The notes under the pieces: generated by a model
What the model saw: the letters and a program-made list of their open reading frames with translations, nothing else
Told to the model about the DNA's origin: nothing
The model's database searches: none
Position numbers and translations under genes: made by a program
Origin: Russula earlei
Lineage: Eukaryota > Basidiomycota > Agaricomycetes > Russulales > Russulaceae
Length of the DNA stretch: 64,000 nt
Assembly (NCBI GenBank): GCA_025769875.1
Contig: JAGFNK010000083.1
Span: 1-64,000 of the forward strand
Direction of reading: 5' to 3'
Shown: in pieces, positions 1 through 12,922 of the stretch
Position numbering within the stretch: the stretch's first letter is position 1
Layout: every line of letters starts with the position of its first letter

Positions 1-3000
1 ACACATGCTCTACTAAATAGTGCCATTGAAACCAACTTACTACTCATACAGGAACCTTGGTATGATAAAATAGGGCCGGCCTGGAAAGATGATGCCTGAG
101 AGGGTGTCAACATTCTAGGTGGTGCAGCCTCCCCAGCATGGGAACTCCTGTACCCAGCCTTTGAAAACAAACAGAGACCAAAGGTAATGTCCTATACACA
201 TAAACCAAACCCAAACAACCAAATAGCACTGGCCTTCATGGCCACAACAAGGCTAGATGTATGCAAACATCCATGCATCCAAGTTCTAGATATAATCCTA
301 GACAACAAAACATGGCAAGTGATTAATTTCTATCACAACATTAAAGACCCCACAGCCCTGGCAGCCCTCCTATCAATGGTTATTGACCACAGTACCCTGA
401 CACTAGTAATACGTGACTTCAACACACACTCCCCAACCTGGTCCCCACATGGGAACCCCAAATCACTCTGGGCCAACCACATAGAAGATTGGGTGGTGAC
501 AAACCTCCTCATCCTAGCCAACACCCCTGGAAAAATAACACACAAAGGAGTGGAGCATGAAAGGGACTCAACAATAGACCTAGTGGGGCTCAACACAGAA
601 GCTGTAAGGGCCACCACCTTCTCAGACCTGACTATAGACTGGCCTGGCTCTCTGGGCTCAGACCATGCCATGCTCAGGATCACAGGTAACACACGCGCAC
701 CCAATGCTAACCATGAAACAGACAACAATGACCCAGGCTTCCTAGTGGACCCAGAACAAAAGGAAAGCTGGATCAAAAACTTCAGAGAGACTGGTAAAAA
801 CTGGTCCCCCACCACAATCCTGACTGTGGAGAGACTAGATGATGAAGTATCCATTTACATGACTGACATACAGCACACAAACGAAGATATCCTAAAACGG
901 AGATGCCAACATCACCAACATGCCGTGCCATGGTGGAACATGGAGTGCAGACATGTGGTGCAAATACTCAAAGAAGCCCCAAACAGGGACAAATGGAAAA
1001 GAGCACAGAAGAGACTGAAGTCCACCATCCAAGCAGGAAAATGACACTGGGCCAATGACTATATCAACCATGCCCAGCTCTGGGAAGTTGCAGCTTGGAG
1101 ACATGGATGCAAAACAACAAAAATCCCCCCACTTACAAGAGCCAAAGGCATCACCAACTCCCATGATGAAATGGCCGACATCTTCTTTGCAAGGGACAGG
1201 CCAGTAGTAGACACACATTTCCTGGACGACCCAGAGCCACTCTGGCAATGCTCCCTAGCCTGGGTTCACAAAGATTTAGTAAGTGACCTATTGGGAAAGG
1301 TATTTGGGCAATCAGCCCCAGGCCCATCAGGCCACTCCTGGATGCTGATTAAATGGGCATGGGAGGTGAACCCAGAAAGACTCCTGTGGCTACTTGAGAG
1401 CTGCCTCAAAGCGGGCCATCACCCCAACACATGGAAAGAAGCACTAGTATGTGTCATACCCAAACCACACCAAGCTGACTACACCCTAGCAAAAAACTTC
1501 TGCCCAATAGCACTGCTAGAATGCCTTGGTAAGTTATTGGAGATATATGTGGCAAAGCTCATCTACCAGGACATGGCCAAGAACGAAATTGTCCCCACCT
1601 CTCAGTATGGAGGAAGGAACATGTCATCAACAATTGATGCAGGTCTTGCCCTCCTACATGACACTCAAGCTGCACACCAAGCAGGACTCAGATGTGGTCT
1701 CCTGCTCTTTGACATCCAAGGCTTCTTTGACAACATCAACCACGGAAGACTAACACAAGTGGTCAAAAATCTGGGTTTCGCACCAGAGTTGGTAAACTGG
1801 TGCTGCTCCTTCCTGACCAATAGGAAGGTGTGACTGAAATTCAATGGACATGTCTCAGACCCTTTTGATCTGGAATCAGGCACCCCCCAAGGATCACCTG
1901 TTTCACCAGTCCTCTCTATCCTATACACCTCCCCCATGCTGCACAAAGTGAAAGACTGGAACCAAGCCACACTAGCAATGTACATAGACAATGGAGCAAT
2001 TCTTGCATGTGGTCCTGACTGGGCATCAATCAAAGAGACGCTCTGCTTGAAATACACAGAATGTGCTAACTGGCTATCTAAAGCAGGTCTAAACATAGAG
2101 CTGAAGAAATCAGAGGTGATCTTCTTCAAAAAACAAAGAGAGACTTCTATCCCTCCCAGCTATGTACACCTTCAAATCCCATCACACAACACCTATTACA
2201 GAGTCACAGCAACTAACATGATCAGACACCTCAGGTTCTACTTTGACATGCAACTCAACTGGGCGCAACATGTCGACTACATGTGTAACAGAGCAAGAGC
2301 CTCTCTCAAAGCCCTTCAGCTTCTAGGGAACTCCATCAGAGGACTAGAACAGGCAAAGTGGAGACATGTATACCTTGCTGTCTGCCTCCCCATGCTGATG
2401 TACAGACACCAGCTCTGGTACACAGGCAAACAGGTCACATTGGTCAGGAAACTGCAAATGGTGCAGAATGAAGCAGTCAAGATCATAACTGGGGCCTTCT
2501 GCACAACCCCATGAGAACCCCTACATCACCTACTAACCATCTTCCCAATGAAAATACAATTGAACAAACTAACTAATAACGCAGTGGTAAGACTTCATAG
2601 AACATCTTGTGACAGCCAACTGTGGAAAAGGCTAGGAGGCATGTGGTACACTGAAGCAGCACACACTGCCCATCTACCCACACCAAACAGTCAAAGAGCA
2701 AAAACCACCCTGAGAGTGCTAGCAAACTGGACACCTGCAAACAGCCCCCGCATAGAGGCCTTCCCCAACCTCCCAGCTGGCGCCCCAGACTGGAATGGGC
2801 AGGTCAAAATAGAAATAGGCAGAGCTGACCTCACTAAAGCATGTGTAAACCAAGCCAAGCAAACTGACCTAATAACAGTACTATGCCGCACCGGAACAGC
2901 CATCAACATATTTTGCAATGGAATCAAAACCAACCAAGGACGTGCAGACAACAAACAAATCAGTGTGATAGTGGTAGTTCTCTACAAAAATGGAAAGATT

Positions 3001-3155
3001 TGGGGACACAAAGAGCATGTGCTTGGAACATCGGTGACAGATGAGAACACCATCACATGCTCCCTCAAAGCTGGACTTGAAGTCCTAACTGATTATCTCA
3101 ACACACTAATGACACCAACAGGCACACTTGTCCATATATGCCTGCCTACATGCCT
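1..3155 (+). pseudogene. LINE endonuclease and reverse transcriptase, stop-riddled
   Basis: A single frame (first base 1) runs through the whole piece. It begins inside the endonuclease (LIQEPWYDKIG at about 46-78). The endonuclease continues with VIRDFNTHSPTWSP (about 400-440) and closes with GSDHAML (about 655-675). The reverse transcriptase shows FDIQGFFDNI (about 1708-1737), GTPQGSPVSP (about 1879-1908) and YIDN at 1981-1992, where active families have Y-x-D-D; the second catalytic Asp is therefore lost. RNase H begins after about 2890. In-frame TGA stops lie at 97, 1042, 1831 and 2512, each where relatives usually have Arg, consistent with CGA changed to TGA. Long open stretches remain between them. 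It cannot make a functional enzyme. Confidence 0.88.
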
Positions 3156-4037
3156 TGTTACACCATTTTCCTTTTATGTTTACTTCTTACCTGTCGCTAT
3201 GGACTGCTTGCTTTCATATGTCCCTTTACTTACTGGTCTTGTGATCTCTTACATCTTGTGATCCTTTCTGTGTTATCATGTGATCCATACACGTCTAGGT
3301 AACACTGGATTGCTGTTACTTTCCCTTTGTTTGGTTCTCTTTCCATTTATATTCACTTCTTAGTTTCAACTGTGCAATGCTGCACACCTACTGTGCAGCA
3401 CAGTTACTTGGTTCTGACTCATTCGTGGCCTCATTTCTATGACCCCTACTTATTATGACTCCTACTATACTAGTAGCACAGTCAAAGCGCAGCTATTGCT
3501 GCGCTTCTCCTGTATATATAAGCTCAGTACTTTGTGATCAAAGCCCTAAGCTTGGTCTCTTGTAGAATCCAACCTACTCTTGTCCAACATATTCTCCTGC
3601 AACCCACTTCGCTCCTAATCCTCAAACCACAACCACCTCTCCATTTCATCAACTCTTCACACACCATCCACCATCTACTCTTCGCCTTTCCCTTCCTTCC
3701 CTAAGAGTCTCTCTTCACTCCCCTGAGAAGAGCTCTCCTCCTTTAAGACCTACCTTCCTCTACTCTCTCTGCATTGTTCAAGGTCCCCAATGGACTTGAA
3801 CACATATAGCTAGTGGAACCAGCCCTAGTCTATCCCATTACAAACTTACCCTAGCTTCTCAACAGACCGAGTCGTACTAGGAAGGGTCTATTGGCCATAA
3901 CCTGTTTAGCATAAAACACTTCGACCGCTGCAGGGATCCTTACTCTTTATACATGGGAATCGGCCCATTTCTTGAACACATCTTTATTATCAACTTGTCC
4001 TTATGCTTGAGAACTGACACGGCTAGTTACCATGACA
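3156..4037 (+). mobile_element. Solo LTR inserted in the LINE
   Basis: The 882-bp insert starts TGTTA and ends TGACA, a near-perfect inverted terminus for an LTR. The flanking 5-mers are tgcct (3151-3155) and ggcct (4038-4042), a target duplication with one mismatch. A TATA-like tatatataag lies near 3513-3522. No coding sequence is visible. Excising it with one duplication copy rejoins the LINE RNase H frame (ICLPTC to LATEQTT). No second copy of this LTR was found in the window. The direction is inferred from the TATA box. Confidence 0.75.
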
Positions 4038-4359
4038 GGCCTTGCAACAGAACAAACTACCAACTCCAAGCCTCATAACAAACAGGAGGTAGCCCTGTGC
4101 CACCTGAAACAACTAGGTGAGATCATAACCACACAGCCCCATATGAACATGAAGCTGCTCTGGATACCCAGAAACAAAACAATGACAGGATACCAGAAGG
4201 CCAAACAACTGGCTGCCACTACTGCACACACAGCTCATGCTGAACAGGAAGCAGAACCCCCGACACTGTGTGAACAAAAAAGAAGACACAAGAGGGAAGC
4301 CATAACTGAATGGGAAAAGAGTTGGCATGACATGCCTCACACCTCCCTCACCTACTGCA
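4038..4359 (+). pseudogene. LINE RNase H C-terminal segment
   Basis: This continues the LINE frame after the solo LTR. It contains KQEVALCHLKQLGEI and LLWIPRNKTMTGYQKAKQLA, matching the end of LINE RNase H domains (W-x-P-x-H and G-N-E-x-A-D-type region). It stops at 4359, where LTR element A entered. The codon split by the insertion is completed at 13549 (YC then TALTKPP). There is no internal stop in this piece. Confidence 0.85.
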
Positions 4360-4974
4360 TGTTACCGAGTGGTTTGGGGTCGGGAAGATGCTGGAACACC
4401 TGAACTATGGACTGCACTGTTTGCATCATGCGTGCGTCAGATCTTGATTGTTTATGTTTGTTGATATTGCGTTCGGAACGCGTTGATCGTATCTATCTGA
4501 AGATGTATTGAAGAAGCAATGAGTAGCATTGCTTCTGTTCCAGATGTTCCTGTACTGCCATGTACATCACTTCCTTGATTAGGAAAGTACTTGTGAAATT
4601 GCTACTAGGGAAGCACTTAATGCTTCCAGCACTGAGATCGTTTACATAGAAGCAACCTCGCTTCTATGAGCCGCCTCTTGCTTCTATAGCACCAACCAGT
4701 ACTACAGTAGTACAAACCTTATCCCTGTAGGGCTATATAAAGCCCCCAGTCTGTAGCAGTTGAACCCTAAGCCCAACTTAGTTTGCCAATCCCAAACAGT
4801 TGACTCCTACCCCGTCTGCAGAGCCCCTCTCATCTTGTTGCCATACTCCAGAAGGATCTAATACTCCTTCCCCTCCACGAGTGTTGCTTGCTTGACTCAA
4901 GCATATCTGCATTGGTAGGACGCATTCATAGACACAACCATTGATCTTATTTGAGGCACTTTGGAGCCTTAACA
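4360..4974 (+). repeat. 5' LTR of element A (LTR-A family)
   Basis: 615 bp, beginning TGTTACCGAGTGG and ending GGAGCCTTAACA. The same sequence recurs at 12923-13543, 48305-48893 and 60857-61476. A TATA box (gctatataaag) lies near 4731-4742, with the transcription start expected shortly downstream. The sequence tgcttctatag near 4680 is part of a small repeated motif (GCTTCTATnG) in the U3 region. Confidence 0.92.
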
Positions 4975-5044
4975 TAAGTTGAGCTTCTATCACAGACATT
5001 GCTGTGAAAGCGAACCAGAAATAGGCAGGAAGCCTTAGGACTAG

Positions 5045-7083
5045 GATCTAGTCATCATACGGTCAGCAACCTACACTGAAGTAGTCAAGGGAGAGAATCT
5101 ATACAGACCTCTCCATGACAAGAAGAAGGTGTACTATGTGACTCTTGACGAGCAGCACAGTTGGACACACACACACTTCTGTAAAGACCCCTACTGTTAT
5201 TGGCATAGACAGTGGTAAGTGGGCACACAAGTCCCGACTCCCTAGGAAAGGCAGTGGCAAGTGGACAAACTGGAGATCAAAGGTGAACATAGCATACGTG
5301 TAAGGTTCAACCAGAAATCAAAGCAAGGAGCCAAATTTGGTTGGTTCAAAGCTAGAGAGAGGGACGATCTACCCTCAGGAATCAAAGGGACTGCCATCTG
5401 GTGTTGGGCAGACCAGGAAGGACCTAACAGATACGAGGTCTGATACAAAGGAAGCTACCTTCCTTGCGAATACATCAACAATCAGTGGTACTTTGTTGAT
5501 TACCACAAAGGACGTCCCTATGCAGAAGAGGATGAAGACATTGATGAATATAAGGTCCTAAGTCTAGGAATCAAGACAGATCCTTATACTACTCATTGGG
5601 AACCCAGAAGCCCAGTAGTAGACGACCCAGCTCCATTGATACAAAAGTCATCAAGTGGAGAAACAGAGAAGTTGGACCCTCTGACTACACATCAGAAAGC
5701 AGAAGCACCAGAAGTATTGGAGCTAGCTGAAAGACTAGAGCAGACAGTACACGTCTCGCCCATTGAACCAACAATTGTTGAAGAACCAGAAGAATTGGTT
5801 GAAATGGCTACCATTGCAGCAACACAGACAGCCACCATTGCCACCCAGACAGCAGGTGGAAGAACAGGGCCCACCATTGTAATAAACCCTGGAGGTGGTC
5901 CACCTGGTGCAGGAGGACCACCTGGCGGAGGAGGAGTCCCCTTTGGACCTGCAGGTCCACCAGTACCAGGAGGAGGCCCACCCAGAGGAGGCCCTCCAGG
6001 AGGGGGACCACCTGCAGCACCTCCTGTAGGACCAGGGGCGAACCTGGCACCTCAGCCGGCACCAGGCCCCCATGGAGGCAATGGATCTCTGAAAGGAGAC
6101 CCTCCTGAAGCCTTCAAAGGAGACAGGAAGAAGATGAAGTACTTCGTCCAGGATTTCAATCTATGGAATCTGCTTAACAGTGACAACCTGACCATGACTA
6201 TTCCAAAGAAGCGAGTAGCCCTAGCTCTCACCTACATCAAAGGAGAGAAGGTGCATGAATGGGTTGTCAACCAAATGAACCTGGTAGAAGCAAAAAGAAA
6301 TGGGGACCCGCTGTCTCCCTATGCACTGGTGCAGCTGGATCCAACTGACATGCTCTTTTGGACCGAATTTGTGGATGACTTCTTCAGAGAATTCAAGAGC
6401 ACCACAGAGCCTGAAGACACTTTCATGGAGCTACAACAATTGCCCATGTCTAAAGCAGCATCACTGGTTGAAGCCTATAAGGCTGGACTAATCACCTGCT
6501 GGTGCGACAAATCTACAATTGACCAGTCAGAGACATACCTGCCATCAATGATCTGTGAGCATGGATCAATGCTGCCAGTGAAGAACAGGCCAGAGACTAG
6601 CTTATAAAAGCCAATATTGGATCGGGAGGTGGATTGTTGACCACCAGGGAGAATCACATGAAATCCCTACAGGCTGGGAAAAGGCAAAACCAAAGAGACC
6701 TGAATGCTATGGAAGTGGACTCGGTATCCACTGATGCAGCAAGGACCAAGCAATGTCCTCCTCTGACAGAGGAAAAGAAGAAACTGCTAGCAGAAGGGAA
6801 ATGTTTCATCTGCAAGAAAGCAGGGCATATCAGCCGGAACTGTCCTGACAAGGACAGAGTCAAAAAGAAATCAAGTAACCCAAGGGACAAAGGAAAAGCT
6901 CGAGCTCCGGAAACAGAAAAGGAGGATGACTCAGGGGACAGTGGAAATGAAAGCACTGTCTCTGGACGATTCACATCTCCTCCTCCTACCTATAACAAGA
7001 GCTCCTCCTCTGTGTCCATAAAGAAGATGTCCACCAAACAGAAGGAGGACTTATTGGAAGAACTGATGGAACAGGGTTTTTAG
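5045..7083 (+). pseudogene. Gag of element A (capsid and zinc knuckle), broken
   Basis: The N-terminal part runs in one frame from about 5045 but carries stops at about 5216, about 5252 and 5441-5443. The main capsid region is 5636-6607: an acidic start, a Gly/Pro-rich linker of about 60 residues, then AFKGDRKKMKYFVQDFNLW and FFREFK, typical of Ty3/gypsy Gag. A frame change near 6607-6634 leads into the nucleocapsid, with a CCHC knuckle CFICKKAGHISRNC (C-x2-C-x4-H-x4-C) at about 6808-6849. The frame ends EQGF-stop at 7081-7083, directly after a slippery heptamer. The N-terminal boundary is uncertain. Confidence 0.8.
7074..7080 (+). promoter_or_regulatory. Predicted -1 ribosomal frameshift site, gag to pol (GGGTTTT)
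   Basis: In the gag frame the codons read cag-ggt-ttt-tag, so G-GGT-TTT fits the X-XXY-YYZ slippery rule and the gag stop follows at once. Slipping back one base gives ggg-ttt-tta-gga and enters the pol frame, which is open leftward to this point and continues as GTPKSMAWL. Elements C and D have the equivalent GGATTTT at the same place. No downstream pseudoknot was worked out. Confidence 0.65.
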
Positions 7084-10000
7084 GAACACCTAAGTCGATG
7101 GCCTGGCTTAGGAAGAATAGTGTGTTGCAAGTGTACATTAGAAGACTGAATGCTATGAATATTCCATTCACTTTCATCACTGCACACATGACAGCTGAGG
7201 AATCTGCTCTATGAGACAGTGGAGCAACAGAGAACTTCATTGATCACTCAGCTTGGAAAAGACTGAAGATTGGGAAACAAGAACTACATGAACCCATGGT
7301 AGTATGAGACATCGATGGAACGCAGAATAAGCAATGGGAACTCACCCATTACTGCTGGCTTTGTGTCCAATATAAGGAGAAGGAGAGCTTGCAAAAGTTC
7401 TACCTCACAGATTTAGGAATGGATCAGGTCATCCCGGGATATCCCTTCCTATATGAATTTGACCCCACTATCAACTAGAAGAAAGGACAGCTAATGGAAG
7501 GAGCAGTACAGATTGAGACTGCTTGATACAAGTACCTGGATCTTGATGTCACAAATATCCAAAAGCAAGCAAGAGATGAAAGTCGACAATTGAAGAAAGG
7601 GGAGGCCATTTACCTACAGAAGACGACTATTGCTCAGAAATGGGCCCAGCAGTCGACTGAACCACAGGAAGGAGAGGACCCCCTTGCCAATGTTCCAAAG
7701 TGATTCCACCGCTTTGCAGATGTCTTCTCAGAAGAGAAGTCCCAGAGGTTCCCACCACCCAGGGAACCAGACATGCAGATAGAGCTGTTACCTGATGCAC
7801 CAAAAGAGCTAAACTGCAAAGTGTACCCCCTAACACGAGATGAACGAGAATACCTCAAGAAATTCCTGGCTGATGAAGTAGAAAAGCGATACATCACTCC
7901 AGGTCCATCCAGCTACTCGTCTCCAGTATTCTTCATTGGTAAGAAGGACAGCAAGGAAAAGAGGATCATTGTAGACTATCGACGACTAAATCAGTGGACC
8001 AGACAAGACAATGAACCTTTACCACATCTGGAACAAGAGGTGGAAAGACTTCAAGGAAAGAAGGTGTTCTCCAAGTTTGATATACGATGGGGATACAATA
8101 ATGTGCAACTAGCAGAAGGAGATCGCTGGAAAGCAGCCTTCAAGATGCCATATGGAACCTACCTACCCAACGTCATGTATTTTGGGCTCAAGAACGCACC
8201 AGCCTTCTTTACTAGGCTGATGAGAAGAGACTTCAGTGACTGGCTGGACTGATGGGCAGAATACACTGTCAACTATCTGGATGACTTTGGAATTGCCACA
8301 GGGGACAGTCCTGAACAAATAGAGATCCACAAGCAATGCATCAGCAAGCTACTCACACTGATGCAGAAGAAGTCATACTTCCTGAAACCCAAGAAGTGCC
8401 AGTTCATGGTGCAGAAACTAACCATGCTGGGGTGGGACATAGATGAAGGGAAGATGAAGATTGAGGCCTCGAAGGTCCGAGGAATCACAGACTGGCCTAG
8501 GGAAATGGAGGATGTACACAAAGTACACAAAGTCATGGGAGTCCTCAGTTACAATTGGGCTTTCATATGAGGATTCAGTCAGATTGCTCGACCCATTATC
8601 GCCTTGACAAAGCAAGGGGTGCCATTTGAATGGACCCAAGAATGCAAAGATGCTCTGGAATGACTTATCCAGATAGTATCTTCCAACCCTGTCCTGCTCC
8701 ATCCTGATGAGGAGCAACCCTTTGAACTGGAAGTAGATGCGTCCAATTATGCTATTGGAGCAGTACTATTCCAGAAGGACAAACAAGGAAAGAGGAGGCC
8801 AATGGGGTTATTTCTCCGCAGCCTTGAAACAAGCAGAAAAGAACTATGACATATGGGACAAAGAGTTCTTAGCCATGGTGCGAGCCTTGAAGCACTGGAG
8901 ACACCTGCTCATGGGAGCAAAGCATAAGGTGGTGGTCTATACAGACCATGCGAACCTGTTGCATTACCAACACCCTCAGTGAATAAACAGTCAAGTAGCA
9001 AGATACATTACCTTCTTGGCGGACTTTGATCTAGAACTGAAACACCAGGCAGGGGCAAGGAATAAAGCAGATGCCCTGTCTAGGAGACCAGACCTTGACG
9101 ATGGACAAGGGGATAAAGAAGAAGTGGTCACGCTACCTGACCACCTTTTTATTCAAGTAATGCATACTACTGCATTGGAAGAACAGATAAAGAAACAACA
9201 AGGGGAAGAAAGACACCGATTAAAGTTACTTGATTGGGTACAGAGACACTGACTGGAGAAGCAACATAGCTTATGGTGGAAGAATGAAGCCTTGGTGGTT
9301 ACAGGCGATGAAGGGACCCACAAGATGTTACTGGAACAGTATCATGACAGTCCCACAGCAGGACACCCAGGGAAGGCTAAAACATTACTGGGAATGATGT
9401 GATACTACTGGTGGCCCACCATGAGATGCTTTGTTGACCGATATGTGGAAGGATGCGCAATTTGCCAAAGTAACAAGTCAAACACTCATCCAAGTCGACC
9501 TCCCCTGTATCCCATACCACCAGAAGTAGGGGCTACTCCCTTCTCGACTGTCAGCATGGACTTTGTGGTCAAGCTGCCGAAGTCGAAAGGATATGACAGT
9601 ATATTGACTGTCACCAACCACAATTGCACTAAAGGCGTCATCCTGCTTCCTTGTAAAGAAGAAATGGATGCAGAAGAGCTAGCACAGCTCTACAAGGACA
9701 GAATATTCCCCTTTGTGGGAGTACCAAGCAAGATCATATCCAATCAAGACAAACTAATAAGTTCCAAGTTCATTAGGCCCCTTTTACCAACCAAGAATTC
9801 TTGAATCTTGAACTTGAACTTGGATTTCGGGGATTTTCTGGGAGTGACAGGAGTGACAGGAGTGATGTAAGTGATATGATGTATATAATAAATTAATATG
9901 CATTTTTTTATGTTGTCATTTGCATATTCACATATATGGGGTTACACATGATGTGTCAGCGTCAAACTCAGAGTCGAGCAGTCTGACTGGAGCTCAACAT

Positions 10001-11685
10001 CTGGGTGCTTGCAGCCCCATTTTCACCAGAGCTGCACATACAAAATCTGCACAAAGATGTGCACCCACACATTGGTGACACATATTCTGCCTTAATGACA
10101 TGCTTGCAATACCCCACTTGGAAGGAGTGGAAGGAAGGGTTAGAAAAAATATTTTACATATCACATGTAAACCCAGCAAATCACACCGAAAAATAACTCA
10201 TATTTGAAATAGACTCATATTAGTTTATTATGTCACTTACATCACTCCTGTCACTCCTGTCACTCCCAGAAAATCCTGAAATCCAAGTTCAAGTTCAAGA
10301 TTCAAGAATTCTCGGTTGGTAAAATGGGCCTTAGGGAACTTTGTGACCAGCTGCATATCAAACAAAATATCAGCACCGCCTACCATCCCCAGACAGATGG
10401 ACAATCAGAAAGAATGAATCAGATGATGGAAACATCACTCAGGATTTTTTGCAACCACCAACAAGACGATTGGGTGGACTGGCTGCCTCTGGTGCAATAC
10501 ATGATGAATTCTAACATTTCAGAGACCACCAAGCAGTCCCCTTTCTTCTTATGGATGGGCTTTACGCCCAAGGCACACCAGCCAAATCAGGGAAGCAAGA
10601 TACCAAGAATAGACAATTGGAAAGTCCAAATCTAGGAAGTGAGATCACAGGCACAAGAAGCGATGAAGATCACTTCCCTAATGTGGAAGTGAAGAAGCAG
10701 TTTCCAACCTTATCAGAAAGGAGAAAGGGTATGGCTTGACAGCACCAACCTAAAAATGACACATCCTACAGTGAAACTACGCCCAAAACAATATGGGCCC
10801 TTTGAAATCACGAAAGTGATCAGCCCTGTGATATACAGATTGGATCTCCCTAGCTGCTGGAGGATCCATAACGTGTTTCATGCATCCTTATTGACACCTT
10901 ACAAGGAGACAGAGGAGCATGGGGCCAACTACACCAATCCAGAAGTGGAATTGGTGGAAGGAGAAGAAGAATATGAAGTAGCAACAATTTTACGTTTGAG
11001 ACGAACTGGAAGGAGGAAACAACTGGAGTATCAAGTCCAGTGGGAAGGATACTCTGAAGCCCATGACTCTTGGGAACCAGTAGAGAACATCAAAGCGACT
11101 AGACTAATAGAGGAATACCACAGAAAGAACCCTGCTGCCATACGGGTTATAAAAGTCCAACAAAAGATGCCCTCTACTTCCTCACCCCCATATTGTCGCT
11201 CACAAATGTCCCAAACTCCCACTAACGAAATTGTTCCCCAATCCAACCTCTCTGGTGCAGAAGGGCCACTTGAAATCACTACTCCTGATGCTTCCCTCCC
11301 TGCCTTCTTCCAAGGAATGGATGAACATAGCACTGGAGAAGGAGAAGGGGACACACATCCCCTCGAATTTGGACCCCCTGCTGACCAAGTCGATGTTCAG
11401 CCTGGGGACTGGGATGTAACGTCCCCTACCAGCACTCTTGACCAGGTCGCCCACCCTGGAAAGCCTTGGGTACAATGGGACACTGACAGACACCATACAG
11501 GGATTGACATCCCTGATGGTATGACTTGGGGCAACAAACTGGCCAGGTATGTGGCCTATGACGTTGCCTTGGGAGAGCCGAGAGTAAGGGGAAGAATGGA
11601 GAAGGCCATGCAGACTATGGCGAGATCCTCCAGGCCACCCCTTGTTACAACCTCTATAACTATGGCCAAGACAAACATGATTTAG
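7083..11685 (+). pseudogene. Pol of element A: protease, RT, RNase H, integrase, chromodomain
   Basis: The frame opens at the -1 site. The protease has DSGA at 7215-7226. RT spans about 7790-8570 with YLDD at 8274-8285. RNase H includes YDIWDKEFLA and VVYTDHANL (about 8850-8960). The integrase zinc finger ends CAICQ (about 9456-9470) and the core begins at MDF (about 9559). The second catalytic position reads SNQD where the family has SDxD. After the MITE come HPQTDGQSERMNQ and a chromodomain (about 10971-11130), then about 185 disordered residues. In-frame stops: TGA at 7212, 7305, 7524, 7701, 8250, 8568, 8661, 8980, 9250, 9400 and 10690; TAG at 7476 and 10633. One extra base in GGGG near 8805 shifts the frame. 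Confidence 0.9.
9776..10330 (+). mobile_element. MITE copy 1 (PIF/Harbinger/Tourist-like, TTA duplication)
   Basis: 555 bp bounded by long inverted repeats of about 100 bp (starts GGCCCCTTTTACCAACC, ends GGTTGGTAAAATGGGCC), flanked by TTA at 9773-9775 and 10331-10333. Excision restores the element A integrase frame (KFI then RELCDQ). The arms contain a short tandem motif (gagtgacag three times). No transposase is encoded. A TTA duplication with GGCC-starting termini suggests PIF/Harbinger, which is an inference. Nearly identical copies lie at 44972-45524 (opposite orientation) and 58996-59549. Confidence 0.88.
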
Positions 11686-12881
11686 ATTGCTTTGACACAG
11701 AGAGGCAGTTCGAAGGGCGCTGGAGACAGACCCTCTACCTGCTTGGCGACTATGGGCTGCAGGTAGAGCTCTACCACTTAGACCACCTCTACACCTAACA
11801 AGAAATGTTGGAAGCTAACTATAAGGTGCTCAAAGAAGAGGAGAAGCAGATGTGCTACAAGCTCAGCAAATACCTAGCCAAGAAGCGAGGAGTAGAGAGA
11901 GGCAAGGCTGAAGCCAAGGAGAGAATGGTGGCAGCCAAAGTATGCTCACATTGCTGGGAGTTCATTGAAGCAGGCTGTAGCCAGAGAGAAACCCCTCCAG
12001 GTGTCTGGGCTGAAGAACTCCTCACCAACTACCAGGCTGGGCAGCCCATTCCACCTCTACCCATCTTTGTCCCTCAGCTGCCTTTGGCAGACATCACTCA
12101 GGGGTATGCTACCCCTACCCCAGAACCAGTACCAGCCAGCCCCACACCTACGATGGTGCAAGGGTATTCAGAGGAGGAGGTTGACGTCCTCCAAACCATG
12201 TCCAGTATGCACCTTTGAGGAGGAGCAGGATCAGAAGCATCACCAAACCCTTCCCCCCAGAGCTCCATCTATTACCATTCCTATAGCAGCAGTGGAGAAG
12301 CATCTACTGCGATGGCTGATTTTATTCCAGAGCCTCAGCAACTGAACATGATAGAAGGGAGGAGGAAGAGGAACCGATGCAAGTACTGTGGCAAGGTAGG
12401 ACATTTTAACAAGTACTGTCCACTGCCCCATCAGTATTGCCACGACCAGTTGGCAGCAGACGCTGCCTCACATTGCCTAGTGCCTCCCTATCATCACCCC
12501 TATGCACCTGTCAGATCATGCCCTTTCCACTGAGGATGGGAACTGGCACACCCAAGCAGGAAGAGGAAGTCCGACCAGGAGAGGGAGGACACTGCTAACC
12601 CACGCATCCTGCAGGTAGCAAAAGGAGAAGGGTCCAGGACCTTTCAAGAACTTTTTACTATGACTCCTCTCCACTCTGACACACCTCCAGTCAGGAGGTT
12701 ACCCAGGGACTCTGACAGACTCCCACAGATCATGTCTCCTTCAGCTGTCGCTGAGGAGTCAGAGGCGATAGTGGCCTCAGCATTGGCTGCCTATGAGGCA
12801 GCAGAAGAAGGCCGATACACCTTCACCACATCACCTCCTCCTCTTGATGATGATGGCGTTAACCCCACCACTCGATTTTAG
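11643..12881 (+). pseudogene. Third reading frame of element A: coiled-coil and zinc-knuckle protein
   Basis: Downstream of pol, in another frame, a second protein is encoded: DLDCFDTERQFEGRWRQ, a Lys/Glu-rich probable coiled coil (LEANYKVLKEEEKQ), CSHCWEFIEAGC, a Pro-rich stretch, then a CCHC knuckle CKYCGKVGHFNKYC (about 12379-12420) and SCPFH. Element B carries the same protein at 47045-48263, so it is a real part of this family. In A it is broken by a stop near 11797 and by TGA at 12216 and 12531; B has CGA at both of those last two places. The function is unknown; a nucleic-acid-binding accessory protein is plausible. Confidence 0.75.
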
Positions 12882-12907
12882 AATTGTTGATGTGTGGGAC
12901 CACCAAT

Positions 12908-12922
12908 CTGAAGGAGGGGTCA
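12908..12922 (+). other. Polypurine tract of element A
   Basis: A short purine-rich run (gaaggaggggtca) directly abuts the 3' LTR, the expected primer site for plus-strand DNA synthesis. The same run precedes the LTR of element B (ctgaaggaggggtaa before 48305). Confidence 0.7.

Noticed and set aside
9994..10196. Small frames inside the MITEs as genes
   Set aside because: They occur in both directions of an inverted-repeat element with no domain; the high similarity of the copies explains their repetition.
7212..10692. TGA as a reassigned or selenocysteine codon
   Set aside because: Sister copies in the window have CGA (Arg) at the same places in other genes, the stops also include TAG and frameshifts, and TGA ends intact frames normally.
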